A stretch of DNA of 64,000 nucleotides. It comes from QHXQ01 sp036389395 (GTDB lineage: Bacteria > Acidobacteriota > Blastocatellia > Pyrinomonadales > Pyrinomonadaceae). Position numbers and translations under genes: made by a program. Shown here piece by piece: positions 14,931 through 24,817 of the stretch (its first letter is position 1; the number at the start of each line of letters is the position of its first letter). The notes under the pieces were generated by a model. That model had not been told where the DNA came from and ran no database searches. It was given only the letters and a program-made list of their open reading frames with translations. Where the stretch lies: positions 1 to 64,000 of the forward strand of contig DASVPY010000058.1 of the NCBI GenBank assembly GCA_036389395.1. The letters are read 5' to 3'.

Positions 14931-15704
14931 ATGGACGCAGAGTTGACGGGGCAAGCGGCGCTGGTGACGGGCGCGAGTTCGGGCATCGGGCGGGCGACGG
15001 CGGTGCGGTTCGCGGCCGCGGGCGCGCGGGTCGCGCTCGTCGGGCGCAGCGCGGAGGCGTTGCATGAAGTCGAACGCGAGATCGCGGGGCGGGGCGGGGA
15101 AGCGTTGGCGGTGGCCGCGGACGTGACGGCGGAGGCGGACGCGGGGCGCGCGGTCGCGGCGACGGTGGAGCGTTTCGGCGGGCTGGACGTGCTGGTCAAC
15201 GCCGCCGGCATCATCTCGAACGGCACGGTCGAGACGACCACGCTCGCCGCCTGGGACGAGATGCTGAACGTCAACCTGCGCGCCGTCTTCCAACTGATGC
15301 AGGCGGCCGTGCCGCACCTGAAGCGGCGGCCCGGCGCGATAGTCAACGTGTCGAGCGTGACGGGCTTGCGCGCCTTTCCGGGCGTGCTCGCTTATTGCGT
15401 CTCGAAGGCGGGCGTCGATCAGTTGACGCGCTGCGCGGCGCTTGAGTTGGCGGCGTCGGGCGTGCGCGTCAACGCCGTCAACCCCGGCGTCGTCCGCACG
15501 GAGATACACAGGCGCGGCGGGATGGAGGAGGCGGCCTACGCCGCGTTCCTCGAACACTCGCGCACGACGCACCCGCTGGGGCGCGTGGGCACGGCGGACG
15601 AAGTGGCCGAGCTGATCCTGTTCCTCGCCTCCGACCGCGCCGCCTGGATCACGGGCGCGACCTACTCGATTGACGGCGGCCGCGCGCAGACCTGCGCCCG
15701 CTGA
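14931..15704 (+). CDS. short-chain dehydrogenase/reductase (FabG-like)
   Basis: A 257-residue classical SDR. The cofactor motif TGASSGIG is at residues 13-20 with Arg following at the beta-2 end (LVGRSAEAL), which favours NADP(H). NAAG near 90 and the catalytic Ser of VNVSSVTG, Tyr155 and Lys159 (YCVSK) complete the active site. The C-terminal ITGATYSIDGG is the family's standard end. 3-oxoacyl-ACP reductase, glucose dehydrogenase and related reductases share these motifs, so the substrate is not assigned. It is probably co-transcribed with the two upstream genes and is convergent with the zinc-ribbon gene. Confidence 0.85.
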   Translation: MDAELTGQAALVTGASSGIGRATAVRFAAAGARVALVGRSAEALHEVEREIAGRGGEALAVAADVTAEADAGRAVAATVERFGGLDVLVNAAGIISNGTVETTTLAAWDEMLNVNLRAVFQLMQAAVPHLKRRPGAIVNVSSVTGLRAFPGVLAYCVSKAGVDQLTRCAALELAASGVRVNAVNPGVVRTEIHRRGGMEEAAYAAFLEHSRTTHPLGRVGTADEVAELILFLASDRAAWITGATYSIDGGRAQTCAR

Positions 15705-15717
15705 AGCGCGCGCAGGT

Positions 15718-16269
15718 TTAGAGACCGTAAGGGTCGGGGTCGGTGAGGTAGGCGAGCAGTTCGTGCTTGCGCGGGTGCGCGTCGAGCCAGGCGCGGACGC
15801 GCTTGATCTCTTCGTAGTCGGCCGCGCCGAACTTCCGTTCGTAGACCTGTCGGAGACGGTGCACGCGCTCGGCGCGCGTGACCTGCGCCTGCCAGGGCGC
15901 GGTCAGCACGGCGTTGATGTCGTCGTGCAGGTTGCGCCGCTTCAGTTCCGCCCACTCGTCGCGGTCGAACCAGATGCCCTTGCAGCCGGGGCACTGATCC
16001 AGCCCGAAGGCCAGCCCGTGGCCGACCTTGAACCTGAACATGGGGAAGCCGCATTCGGGGCACGCCTTGGCGACCTCGTCCGCGTCCGCGACGGGCGGCG
16101 CGTCCAGGTAGGTGCGTTCGGGCAGGTTCGGGCCGTGCTTGCCGAGCCACTGCCAGTATTCGCGCCCGCGCAGCCAGCGGCCGCCGCACTGCGGGCAGTC
16201 GTGCGCGGGCAGGTTCGTCTCCGCGTCAGTGCGCGCGAGTTCCGTGGACTTACAGACGGGACAGTTCAT
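15718..16269 (-). CDS. zf-TFIIB-type double zinc-ribbon protein
   Basis: A 183-residue protein starting MNCPVCKSTEL. It has two four-cysteine zinc ribbons: CPVC...CPQCGGRWLRGREYWQWL (residues about 3-43) and CPECGFPMFRFKVGHGLAFG followed by CPGCKGIWFDRDEWAELKR (about 75-115). The pattern CPxCxxxWxxxxEL is the zf-TFIIB (Pfam) family. The rest is charged and helical. The molecular function of these bacterial proteins is unknown. It begins 4 bp after the stop of the upstream TPR lipoprotein gene, so the two are surely co-transcribed. Confidence 0.8.
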   Translation of the reverse strand: MNCPVCKSTELARTDAETNLPAHDCPQCGGRWLRGREYWQWLGKHGPNLPERTYLDAPPVADADEVAKACPECGFPMFRFKVGHGLAFGLDQCPGCKGIWFDRDEWAELKRRNLHDDINAVLTAPWQAQVTRAERVHRLRQVYERKFGAADYEEIKRVRAWLDAHPRKHELLAYLTDPDPYGL

Positions 16270-16273
16270 GTCT

Positions 16274-17050
16274 TTAGTCGTTGGGTTTGCGGCCGGGCGG
16301 CGGCGGATCGTTGCTGTTCCTGACGACGGGCAGGAGGTTGGCGTTCTGGTTGGCGTTCTGGTTGCCGCGCTGCTTCTGCTGCTGCTTCTCGAACTCCTTG
16401 CGCGCGTTCTCGACGCGCTCGTTGCCCGCCTTGGCGCGTTCCAAGGCCTCGCTCGCGCGGTAGAAGTCCGGGTCGAGGTCGAGCGCCTTCTGGTAGGCGG
16501 CCATGGCCTCTTTGTAGCGCGCGAGCTTCGTGTAGGTCTCGCCGAACGAGTAGTAGGTGTCGGCGTCGAACTCTTCGAGCTTCTGCGCGCGCTTGTAGGC
16601 GTCCACCGACTTCTCGTACTCGCCGGTCTGCGCGTAGGCCTCGGCCAGACCGCGCAGCGCGGCGGCGTCCTTCGCGTCCGCCTTGGTCGCGCGCTCGTAG
16701 GCCTTGACCGCCTTCGCGTACTCCTCCTCGGATTCCTTCTCCTGCCCGAGCACGCGGTAGGTGAGACCGAGCCGCAGGTGCGCCTCCGGGTAGTCGGCCT
16801 CGAACTCAAGCGCCTTGCGGTAGGCCTCGACGGCGCGCTCGTCCTCGTCCTTGCGGTAGAACTCGTTGCCGAGCGCGACGTAGCCGGCGGCGTCCTGCGC
16901 CGTGGGCAGCGGCGGCGCGTTGCCCGTTCCGTCCGCCACCGCGGGCGTGGCCGCGGGCGGCGAGGTGCTCCCGTTCTTATTCTTGGCCGCGCAGCCGGCG
17001 AGGCTGAAGAGTAGACCGACGAGTGCGGCGAAAGTGACAGCGACTCTCAT
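16274..17050 (-). CDS. TPR-repeat lipoprotein
   Basis: A 258-residue lipoprotein. The signal sequence MRVAVTFAALVGLLFSLAGC ends in a lipobox at Cys20. A Thr/Ala-rich linker to residue 50 is followed by at least five TPR units, for example YVALGNEFYRKDEDERAVEA, AHLRLGLTYRVLGQEKES and TYYSFGETYTKLARYKEA. The C-terminus is Gln/Asn-rich (KQQQKQRGNQNANQNANL), probably disordered. The role is likely as a scaffold at the outer membrane or periplasm; no specific partner is identified. It is the first gene of a two-gene operon with the zinc-ribbon protein. Confidence 0.8.
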   Translation of the reverse strand: MRVAVTFAALVGLLFSLAGCAAKNKNGSTSPPAATPAVADGTGNAPPLPTAQDAAGYVALGNEFYRKDEDERAVEAYRKALEFEADYPEAHLRLGLTYRVLGQEKESEEEYAKAVKAYERATKADAKDAAALRGLAEAYAQTGEYEKSVDAYKRAQKLEEFDADTYYSFGETYTKLARYKEAMAAYQKALDLDPDFYRASEALERAKAGNERVENARKEFEKQQQKQRGNQNANQNANLLPVVRNSNDPPPPGRKPND

Positions 17051-17451
17051 GCGTGTGCCGGGTTGTGGTTGAATTGAAACGGCGGGCCTGTTCTATGCCA
17101 AACGGAGGCGCGGAGTCAAACGGGGCCGGATCATTTGGCCCAAACGGAAGTGGGGTGGCAAGCTCCCCCAAGCCTGCCACCCCGCGTGTCCGTCCAGTTG
17201 CCGTAAAAGGATGAACAGAAGATACAGGCGAACCGGCCGAGTTTGGTTGCAGTCTCGTTGCGGTCGGATTACGAAAAGGAGACGACGCAAAAAAAGACTG
17301 CCGCGGTGTTTGGTGACGGGGCAGGGTGCGGGCGACGAGGGGATAGTTCAACACAGAGGACACAGAGGGAGCACAGAGGACACAGAGTTTTTAACTATGC
17401 CCTCTGTGTTAAAACGGCCGCGCGCCACACTCAACCTGAACGTGACCCATA
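17051..17451. other. intergenic region with one family B repeat
   Basis: No gene or RNA is supported here. The segment holds the upstream region of the TPR lipoprotein gene and a family B hairpin near its far end (17350-17410). The rest shows no recognisable feature. Confidence 0.6.
17350..17410. repeat. family B inverted repeat, copy 4 (asymmetric)
   Basis: The left arm has four ACACAGAGG-type units; the right arm is reduced to GCCCTCTGTGTT... (CCCTCTGTGTT), around AGTTTTTAACT. It lies downstream of the second TPR gene. Confidence 0.8.
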
Positions 17452-18408
17452 CTACTTCGTATTCGGCTGCGGCTTGTTGATGGCGTCGTTGAGGAGGGCG
17501 GCGAACTGCGGATTCAGGTTCTTGAGGGCGTTGTACTGGTCGGTCGCCGCCTGCTTGTTGCCTTGTTGCAGGTAGAGGAAGCCGAGCACGCGGCGCGCCT
17601 CGGCGTCGTCGGGTTTGAGCGCGACCGCCTGCTCGAACGCCTTGACGGCCTCGTCGGGCTGACCGAGCCGGTTGTAGGTGTTGCCGAGGTTGAACCAGGC
17701 GTCGTTGTCCTGCGCGTTATACTTGGTCGCGTTGCGGTAGGCTTCCAGGGCTTGCTTCGGCTGGTTCAACTGGTCGTAGGTGTTGCCGAGGCTGAAGTAG
17801 GCGTCGGCGTAGTCGGCCTTGATCTTGACCGCCTGTTGGTAGGCCTTGACGGCGTCCTGCGGCTGCCCCTGGTGGCGCAGCAACTCGCCGAGCCGGAACT
17901 GCGCCGTCGCGTCCTTCGGGTTGAGCTTGAGCGCCTCGCGGTACTGCTTCAGCGCCTCGTCCGATTCGTTGCGGCGGGCGTGGTAGTCGCCGAGGTGTAG
18001 GTAGGCTTCGGGGTTCTTCGGGTTCGTCTGGCGCGCGAGTTGGTAGGCTTCGAGCGCCTGGGCGTCCTGCTTGAGCGCGCTGTAGGCGTCGCCCATGTGG
18101 ACGTAGGAGTCCGAGTCCTTCGGGTCGATCTGAAGAGCCAGCTTGAACTCGTTGACGGCCTCCTGATACTTGCCCGCCGCCATGTAGACGTTGCCCATGT
18201 TGTAGTGGATGTTTTCGGGCTGGTCTTTCATGTCCTGCTCGAACGCCTGCCGCACCTTCTGCAAGTCCTGTTCGGAGACGGTGGGCGCGGGCGTCGCCCC
18301 GCCGGCCGCCTGCTGCGCGTTCTGGTTGGTCTGCGGCGTGGTCTTGCGGCAGCCCGCCCAGAGCAGGCAGAGGGCGGCGCAGAGCAGGATTTTGGCGAAA
18401 TGTTTCAT
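17452..18408 (-). CDS. TPR-repeat lipoprotein with eight or so repeats
   Basis: A 318-residue lipoprotein. The signal MKHFAKILLCAALCLLWAGC ends in a lipobox at Cys20, with a short Gln/Asn/Ala linker. From residue 55 there is an almost uninterrupted array of TPRs in near-consensus form: NMGNVYMAAGKYQEAVNEFK, HMGDAYSALKQDAQALEAYQ, HLGDYHARRNESDEALKQYR, NLGNTYNRLGQPDEAVKAFE and others. Such arrays form a protein-binding superhelix. It is separated from the similar gene at 16274 by 401 bp, so the two look like diverged relatives with separate promoters. The partner is unknown. Confidence 0.8.
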   Translation of the reverse strand: MKHFAKILLCAALCLLWAGCRKTTPQTNQNAQQAAGGATPAPTVSEQDLQKVRQAFEQDMKDQPENIHYNMGNVYMAAGKYQEAVNEFKLALQIDPKDSDSYVHMGDAYSALKQDAQALEAYQLARQTNPKNPEAYLHLGDYHARRNESDEALKQYREALKLNPKDATAQFRLGELLRHQGQPQDAVKAYQQAVKIKADYADAYFSLGNTYDQLNQPKQALEAYRNATKYNAQDNDAWFNLGNTYNRLGQPDEAVKAFEQAVALKPDDAEARRVLGFLYLQQGNKQAATDQYNALKNLNPQFAALLNDAINKPQPNTK

Positions 18409-18567
18409 CGGAATCGGCTCGCTTCAGAGAAAAGTGTTGCTTCGGCGACCGATTATGGGAATAATCTCCGCACGCAGTCAAACCGAGCCGGGGTGGCAGA
18501 CCCCCTGTTCAACCCTTTGCGCGCGAGCGCACCGGCAGCACACCAGCAGAAAGTTGAGCACACCACT

Positions 18568-20034
18568 ATGTCAGCGACAGAGACGGGCGCGGCCCCGGCG
18601 CAGTTCGGCATGATCGGTCTCGGCGTCATGGGCGAGAACCTGGCCCTGAACGTCGAAGAGCACGGCTTCCCCGTCGCCGTCTGGAATTTGGAAGGCGACT
18701 GGGTGGATCGCTTCATCAGCTTCCACGGCGACGGCCACCGCTTCACCGGCACGAAGACGTTCGAGGACTTCACGCGCGCGCTGCAACGCCCGCGCCGGAT
18801 CATGATGATGATCAAGGCGGGCGCGCCCGTGGACATGACCATCGAGAAACTCAAGCCCCTGCTCGAGCCGGGCGACATCCTGATCGACGGCGGCAACTCC
18901 TGGTTCAAGGACACGCAGCGGCGCGAGGCCGCGCTCAAGGCCGAGAATTTGAACTTCGTCGGCATGGGCGTCTCCGGCGGCGAGGAGGGCGCGCGCCACG
19001 GCCCCTCGCTCATGCCCGGCGGCTCGAAGGACGCCTGGGCCGCCCTGCAACCGATCCTCGAAGCCATCGCCGCCAAGACCGATTCGGGCCCCTGCGTCAC
19101 GCACGTCGGGCCGGACGGCGCGGGCCACTTCGTCAAGATGGTGCACAACGGCATCGAGTACGGCGACATGCAACTCATCGCCGAGGCCTACGACATCCTG
19201 CGGCGCGCGCTCGGCATGTCGGCGGACGAGTTGGCCGCGACCTTCGCCGCGTGGAACAAGGGGCCGCTGGAGTCGTTCCTGATCGAGATCACGGCCCAGA
19301 TTTTCAAGGCCCACGACCCCGACACCAAGGAGCCGCTCGTCGATCTCATTCTCGACAAGGCGGGGCAGAAGGGCACGGGCAAGTGGACGGCGCAGATCGC
19401 GCTCGAACTCGGCATCTCCGTCCCGACCATCGCGGCGGCGATTGACGCGCGCGTGCTCTCGTCTTTGAAGGACGAGCGCGTCAAGGCCAGCAAGAAGCTG
19501 AAGGGGCCGCGCACGAAGACCTACCGCGGCGACCGGCCGAAGCTGATCCAGGCCGTGCACGACGCGCTCTACGCCTCGAAGGTCTGCTCCTACGCGCAGG
19601 GCATGGCGCTCATCGCCGCCGGCTCGGCCGAGTCCAAGTGGAAGATCGATCTCAAAGAGATGGCGCGCATCTGGAAGGGCGGCTGCATCATCCGCGCGCG
19701 CTTCCTCGACACGATCATGCAGGCCTACGAGCGCCGCAAGAGCCTGGCGAACCTGCTGCTCGACCGCGAGTTCAACACGCACATGCGCAAGGCGCAAGGC
19801 CCCTGGCGGCGCGCGCTCACGACGGCACAGCAACTCGGCATCCCCACCCCGGCGATGTCCGCGGCGCTCGCCTACTACGACAGCTACCGCACCGCCAACC
19901 TGCCGCAGAACTTGACGCAGGCGCAGCGCGACTACTTCGGCGCGCACACCTTCGAGCGCACCGACCGCCCCGAGGCCGGCTTCGTCCACGCCGACTGGGG
20001 TTCGATGATCGGCGGCGACAACGCGGGCGAGTAG
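18568..20034 (+). CDS. gnd: 6-phosphogluconate dehydrogenase (decarboxylating)
   Basis: A 488-residue 6-phosphogluconate dehydrogenase of the long, NADP-type class. The N-terminal Rossmann motif is GMIGLGVMGENLALNVEEHG. IDGGNSWFKDTQRR and MGVSGGEEGARHGPSLMPGG carry substrate-binding residues. VGPDGAGHFVKMVHNGIEYG holds the catalytic lysine. The C-terminal helical domain includes KGTGKWTAQIALELGISVPT and the tail-like QAQRDYFGAHTFERTD. It converts 6-phosphogluconate to ribulose 5-phosphate, CO2 and NADPH. zwf, the first enzyme of the same pathway, follows 167 bp later on the same strand. The start at 18568 was chosen because upstream in-frame codons overlap the divergent gene. Confidence 0.95.
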   Translation: MSATETGAAPAQFGMIGLGVMGENLALNVEEHGFPVAVWNLEGDWVDRFISFHGDGHRFTGTKTFEDFTRALQRPRRIMMMIKAGAPVDMTIEKLKPLLEPGDILIDGGNSWFKDTQRREAALKAENLNFVGMGVSGGEEGARHGPSLMPGGSKDAWAALQPILEAIAAKTDSGPCVTHVGPDGAGHFVKMVHNGIEYGDMQLIAEAYDILRRALGMSADELAATFAAWNKGPLESFLIEITAQIFKAHDPDTKEPLVDLILDKAGQKGTGKWTAQIALELGISVPTIAAAIDARVLSSLKDERVKASKKLKGPRTKTYRGDRPKLIQAVHDALYASKVCSYAQGMALIAAGSAESKWKIDLKEMARIWKGGCIIRARFLDTIMQAYERRKSLANLLLDREFNTHMRKAQGPWRRALTTAQQLGIPTPAMSAALAYYDSYRTANLPQNLTQAQRDYFGAHTFERTDRPEAGFVHADWGSMIGGDNAGE

Positions 20035-20055
20035 TAACCGCCCGAAGAACAGATC

Positions 20056-20134
20056 AACACAGAGGACACAGAGGGGACACGGAGGACACAGTTCTTCTCC
20101 ATGCCCTCTGTGCCTCCTCTGTGCCCTCTGTGTT
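20056..20134. repeat. family B inverted repeat, copy 5
   Basis: AACACAGAGGACACAGAGGG with CACGGAGGACACAG is mirrored by GCCTCCTCTGTGCCCTCTGT with a terminal GTT. It separates gnd from zwf. Confidence 0.85.
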
Positions 20135-20201
20135 AGATGCGGCCGCCCCCTACAGGCCCCCACCGCACTTAAAGAACCCGTTTAAGCTATAGGAGCGCGT
20201 C

Positions 20202-21842
20202 ATGGCTGTTACAATTGAAGGCACGGTTACGCCGTGCGCGACCGCGCCGCTGCCCGAAGTCGAGCCGGCCGTCATCGTCATCTTCGGTGCGTCCGGCGAT
20301 CTCAGCAAGCGCAAGCTCGTGCCCGCGCTCTTCGATCTCTTCCACGGCGGCTGCCTCAAACGCAACTTCGCCGTGCTCGGCCTCGGCCAAGCCCCCTGGA
20401 CGGACGAAGAGTTCCGCGCCACGATGCGCGAGGGCACGGCGCAGTCCGAGGACGTGGACGAGTTCACCGAAGAGGCCTGGCAGGAGTTCGCCCCGCACCT
20501 CAACTACCTGCAAGGCGACCTGAAGGCCGCCGCCACCTACGCCGAAGTCGCCGCCCGCTCGGCCAAGCTGCACGAGCAGATCGCGCCCGCGGGGCCGCGC
20601 AACCGCCTCTTCTACTTCTCCACGCCGCCCTCGCTCGCGCCCGTCATCGTCCAACAACTCGGCGCGGCCGGTCTGAACGACGAGACGGCCGGCTGGTCGC
20701 GCGTCATCGTCGAGAAACCCTTCGGGCGCGATCTCAAATCCGCGCAGACCTTGAACGCGGAGATCGCCGCCGTCTTCGCCGAGCACCAGGTCTTCCGCAT
20801 AGACCACTACCTCGGCAAAGAGACCGTCCAGAACGTCCTCATCTTCCGCTTCGGCAACTCGCTCTTCGAGCCGGTCTGGAATCGCAACTACATTGACTAC
20901 GTCGAGATCACGGCCGCCGAGACACTGGGCGTCGGCAACCGCGCCGGCTACTACGAGGAGGCGGGCGCGCTGCGCGACATGGTCGCCAACCACCTGCTGC
21001 AACTGCTCGCGCTGACCGCGATGGAGCCGCCCGTCGCCTTCGACGCCGACTCCGTGCGCGAAGAGAAGGTACAGGTCTTGCGCTCGATCCGGCCGATGAC
21101 GCCCGCGGAGGTCGCGCAGCGCACCGTGCGCGGGCAGTACGACGCCGGGCGCATCTCGGGCGAGGCCGTGCCCGCCTACCGCGCCGAGCCGGGCGTGAAG
21201 CAGGGTTCGACGACGGAGACTTACGTCGCCGTCGAGTTCTGCATAGACAACTGGCGCTGGGCGGGCGTGCCGTTCTACGTGCGGACGGGCAAGCGGCTCG
21301 CGCGCCGCGTGACCGAGGTGGCGGTGCATCTGAAGCGCACGCCGCAGGCGCTCTTCGCGCGCACGTCGGCTGATCGCGTCGAGCCGAACGTGATCGTGCT
21401 GCGCATCCAGCCGGACGAGGGCATGACCGTCACCGTCGCCGCCAAGCAGCCCGGCATGGAGATGCGCGCCGGCACTGTCCACATGGTCTTCAACTACGAG
21501 TCGGGCTTCGGCGTGCGCACGGCCGCCGCCTACGAGACGCTTTTGCTCGACGCACTGCAAGGCGACGCCACGCTCTTCACGCGCCGCGACGAGACGGAGG
21601 CCGAGTGGCGACTCATCACGCCGATTGAAGACGCTTGGGCCGAGCAGCCCGCGCCCGACCTGCCCAACTACGCCGCCGGCACGGACGGCCCCCGTGCGGC
21701 CGCCGACCTGCTCGCGCACAGCGGTCACCACTGGCGCACGCTCGGCGAGAGCCACGAGGACGCGAAGGCCGCCGCCGAGACGCCGCAGAGCACGACCGAC
21801 ACCGGCGTCAAAGTGCAGGCCGGCGAAGCCGCGCGTTCGTGA
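20202..21842 (+). CDS. zwf: glucose-6-phosphate 1-dehydrogenase
   Basis: A 546-residue glucose-6-phosphate dehydrogenase. The nucleotide-binding motif is IFGASGDLSKRKLVPALFDL (residues about 28-47). The active-site motif RIDHYLGKE is at about residues 200-208, and EKPFGRDL precedes it. GYYEEAGALRDMVANHLLQL is the conserved C-terminal-domain element. It oxidises glucose 6-phosphate to 6-phosphogluconolactone, producing NADPH. A TAGGAG ribosome site precedes the ATG. The protein is slightly longer than the usual 490-510 residues because of N- and C-terminal extensions. The lactonase (pgl) gene is not in the window. Confidence 0.95.
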   Translation: MAVTIEGTVTPCATAPLPEVEPAVIVIFGASGDLSKRKLVPALFDLFHGGCLKRNFAVLGLGQAPWTDEEFRATMREGTAQSEDVDEFTEEAWQEFAPHLNYLQGDLKAAATYAEVAARSAKLHEQIAPAGPRNRLFYFSTPPSLAPVIVQQLGAAGLNDETAGWSRVIVEKPFGRDLKSAQTLNAEIAAVFAEHQVFRIDHYLGKETVQNVLIFRFGNSLFEPVWNRNYIDYVEITAAETLGVGNRAGYYEEAGALRDMVANHLLQLLALTAMEPPVAFDADSVREEKVQVLRSIRPMTPAEVAQRTVRGQYDAGRISGEAVPAYRAEPGVKQGSTTETYVAVEFCIDNWRWAGVPFYVRTGKRLARRVTEVAVHLKRTPQALFARTSADRVEPNVIVLRIQPDEGMTVTVAAKQPGMEMRAGTVHMVFNYESGFGVRTAAAYETLLLDALQGDATLFTRRDETEAEWRLITPIEDAWAEQPAPDLPNYAAGTDGPRAAADLLAHSGHHWRTLGESHEDAKAAAETPQSTTDTGVKVQAGEAARS

Positions 21843-21861
21843 ACGGGTGCGAAAAAGGAAG

Positions 21862-21893
21862 GGGCCGGCAGCGCCCTCGCACGCCGCCGGCCC
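21862..21893 (+). terminator. possible terminator after zwf
   Basis: GGGCCGGC and GCCGGCCC form an 8-bp perfect stem around a 16-base loop, 20 bp after the zwf stop. There is no clean T-run, so efficiency is uncertain. Confidence 0.35.
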
Positions 21894-22081
21894 AACCTCG
21901 CACATCTTTCCTTTGTTGGGGGAAAGGATGCGTAGGTGGCTGCGGACTCTAACATCAAACTTTTGATATGGCAAGGGTCGTGGGCGCGCCTGCCGCCGCA
22001 CGGCGCGGGTGCTAAACGGGCCGCCGACCGCTATACTTGGCCCGTTCACCTGTCTAGCTCGCGCGGGATCGTTTTCAGACT

Positions 22082-23017
<936 letters not shown>

Positions 23018-23033
23018 CGAGCCGGCCGCGAAC

Positions 23034-24560
23034 ATGAAAGGAACGCTGATCAGCATGACGACTCGTGTCAGAGCTTGTTATCTCGTCGCCCGGTCTCGCC
23101 GGTTCGTCTTCGTCCGATCTTGCCGGCTCGTCCTCGTCTGTCTCTTGCTGCTGTGCCCGGCGGCGCGCGCGCAGCAGCAGCCGATCAGCGCGCAGACGCA
23201 AGCCGACCTCTCGCGGCTGACGGGCGAAGTGCTCGTCAACGGCGAGGCGTATAGCAATCTCGAATACCTCTCCGACCGCATCGGCGCGCGCGTGACCGGC
23301 TCGGAGGGCGAGCGGCGCGCGCTCGAATGGACGCTCGCGCGCTTCAAAGAGTACGGCTACGCCGACGCGCACCACGAGCCGGTCGCCGTGCCGCACCGCT
23401 GGACGCGCGGGCCGGCCGAAGCCGCGCTCGTCGCGCCCGTCGCGCGCCGCGTTGACGTGACCTCCTACGGCTGGGCCGTCGGCACGGACGGCGAAGTGAC
23501 CGCGCCCGTCGTGCCGTTGGACGAAATCTCGGCCGCGCAGTTCGCCGCCAAAGCCGAACGGCTCCGCGGCGCGTTCGTCAACTTCACGCTCGCCAGCAAA
23601 GTTGACTACCACTTCATGGCCGAGGCCGTGCGGCTCGCCCTGCGCCACGGCGCGCGCGCCATCCTGATGCCCGCCTTCAAGCCCGACAAGCTCAACAACA
23701 CGGGCGACCTGCTCTGGGGCGAGATCGTCCGCCTGCCCATCGTCTCCATCGCCAGGGAGGACGCCGCGCTCGTCGAGCGCCTGCAAGCGTCGGGCGAAGA
23801 GGTGCGTCTGCGCTTGAACGTTCAGAACCGCGTCGGCGACGGCTTCACGACCGCCAACGTCGTCGCCGAGCTACGCGGCGCGGAAGCGCCCGACGAGATC
23901 GTGCTCGTCGGCGGCCACCTCGACAGTTGGGACTTAGGGACAGGTGCGACCGACAACGGCACGGGCGCGATGGCCGTGCTCGAAGCCGCGCGCGCCTTGG
24001 TGAAGCTCGGCGTCCGCCCGCGCCGCACCATCCGCTTCGCGCTCTTCACCGGCGAGGAGCAGGCGCTCTACGGCTCGCGCGCATACGTCGCGGCGCACGC
24101 AAAGGAGTTGGACAAACACGTCTGCGTGCTGATCATGGATCACGGGCACGGGCTGGTGCGCGGGTGGGAGTTGCCGGGGCGCACCGATCTGGTCGCGCCG
24201 ATGCGCGAGGTCATCGCGCCGCTGGCGAGTCTGAACGTGACCGAGTTGGTGCAGAAACCTTCGGTGGATACAGACCACGCCTTCTTCGTCCTGCAAGGCG
24301 TGCCCGGTCTCGTCATGAGTCAAGACCCGAAGGACTACCGCACCATTCACCACGCCGCGAGCGACACGTTCGACAAAGTGGACAAGCGCGAACTGCTGAC
24401 GGACGCCGCCGCGCTCGCCGCCACCGCGCTCGTCATCGCCAACCGCGCGACCCGGCTCGCGCCCCGACAGACGCCCGCCGAGATCAGACGGCTCGCCGAA
24501 GAGACCGGCATGGACAAAGAGCTACGCCCCTTCGGCCTCTATCCCTTCGCGGACAGGTGA
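23034..24560 (+). CDS. exported M28-family metallopeptidase (carboxypeptidase Q-like)
   Basis: A 508-residue secreted aminopeptidase/carboxypeptidase of family M28. The signal segment runs through LVLVCLLLLCPAARA. The catalytic domain begins near residue 275: VGGHLDSWDLGTGATDNGTG (zinc ligand His295, Asp297; bridging Asp in TDNG), FTGEEQALYGS (general base Glu-Glu) and the final His of IHHAASDTFDKVD. A protease-associated-like insertion (residues about 130-230) precedes it. A second member lies at 55574. The likely role is to release amino acids from peptides outside the cytoplasm. The ATG at 23055 is an alternative start. Confidence 0.85.
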   Translation: MKGTLISMTTRVRACYLVARSRRFVFVRSCRLVLVCLLLLCPAARAQQQPISAQTQADLSRLTGEVLVNGEAYSNLEYLSDRIGARVTGSEGERRALEWTLARFKEYGYADAHHEPVAVPHRWTRGPAEAALVAPVARRVDVTSYGWAVGTDGEVTAPVVPLDEISAAQFAAKAERLRGAFVNFTLASKVDYHFMAEAVRLALRHGARAILMPAFKPDKLNNTGDLLWGEIVRLPIVSIAREDAALVERLQASGEEVRLRLNVQNRVGDGFTTANVVAELRGAEAPDEIVLVGGHLDSWDLGTGATDNGTGAMAVLEAARALVKLGVRPRRTIRFALFTGEEQALYGSRAYVAAHAKELDKHVCVLIMDHGHGLVRGWELPGRTDLVAPMREVIAPLASLNVTELVQKPSVDTDHAFFVLQGVPGLVMSQDPKDYRTIHHAASDTFDKVDKRELLTDAAALAATALVIANRATRLAPRQTPAEIRRLAEETGMDKELRPFGLYPFADR

Positions 24561-24609
24561 CGGCGGTAGTGGATTCAGATTCGGGTTGCGTGTGACGTGC
24601 GGCCGGTCT

Positions 24610-24690
24610 CACACAGAGTACACAGAGTAGGCACAGAGGACACAGTAAAGACCTCTGTGCCCTCTGTGTGACCTCTGTGCCCTCTGTGTT
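24610..24690. repeat. family B inverted repeat, copy 6
   Basis: CACACAGAGTACACAGAGTA with GGCACAGAGGACACAG is mirrored by ACCTCTGTGCCCTCTGTGTG and ACCTCTGTGCCCTCTGTGTT. It lies between two exported peptidase genes. Confidence 0.85.
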
Positions 24691-24817
24691 AAAGCGGCCG
24701 CTCGTTACTTTCAACCTAACCCGCAACCGACAGTTTGAAAACTAAGGCGCGGCGGGTTTAGAGTGTGCGCGGAAACTCCTCAAGCGCGTTTAAGAATATC
24801 TTCAGCAGGAGAAGCTC

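Noticed and set aside
14019..15572. Long minus-strand open frame of over 500 codons opposite ettA end, DUF72 and the SDR
   Set aside because: It spans three well-recognised plus-strand genes, has Arg/Ala/Asp/His-rich low-complexity composition and no motif; it is a GC-rich shadow frame.
20187..22049. Minus-strand open frame of about 620 codons over zwf
   Set aside because: Covers zwf completely, and its translation is biased and motif-free; a shadow of a high-GC gene.
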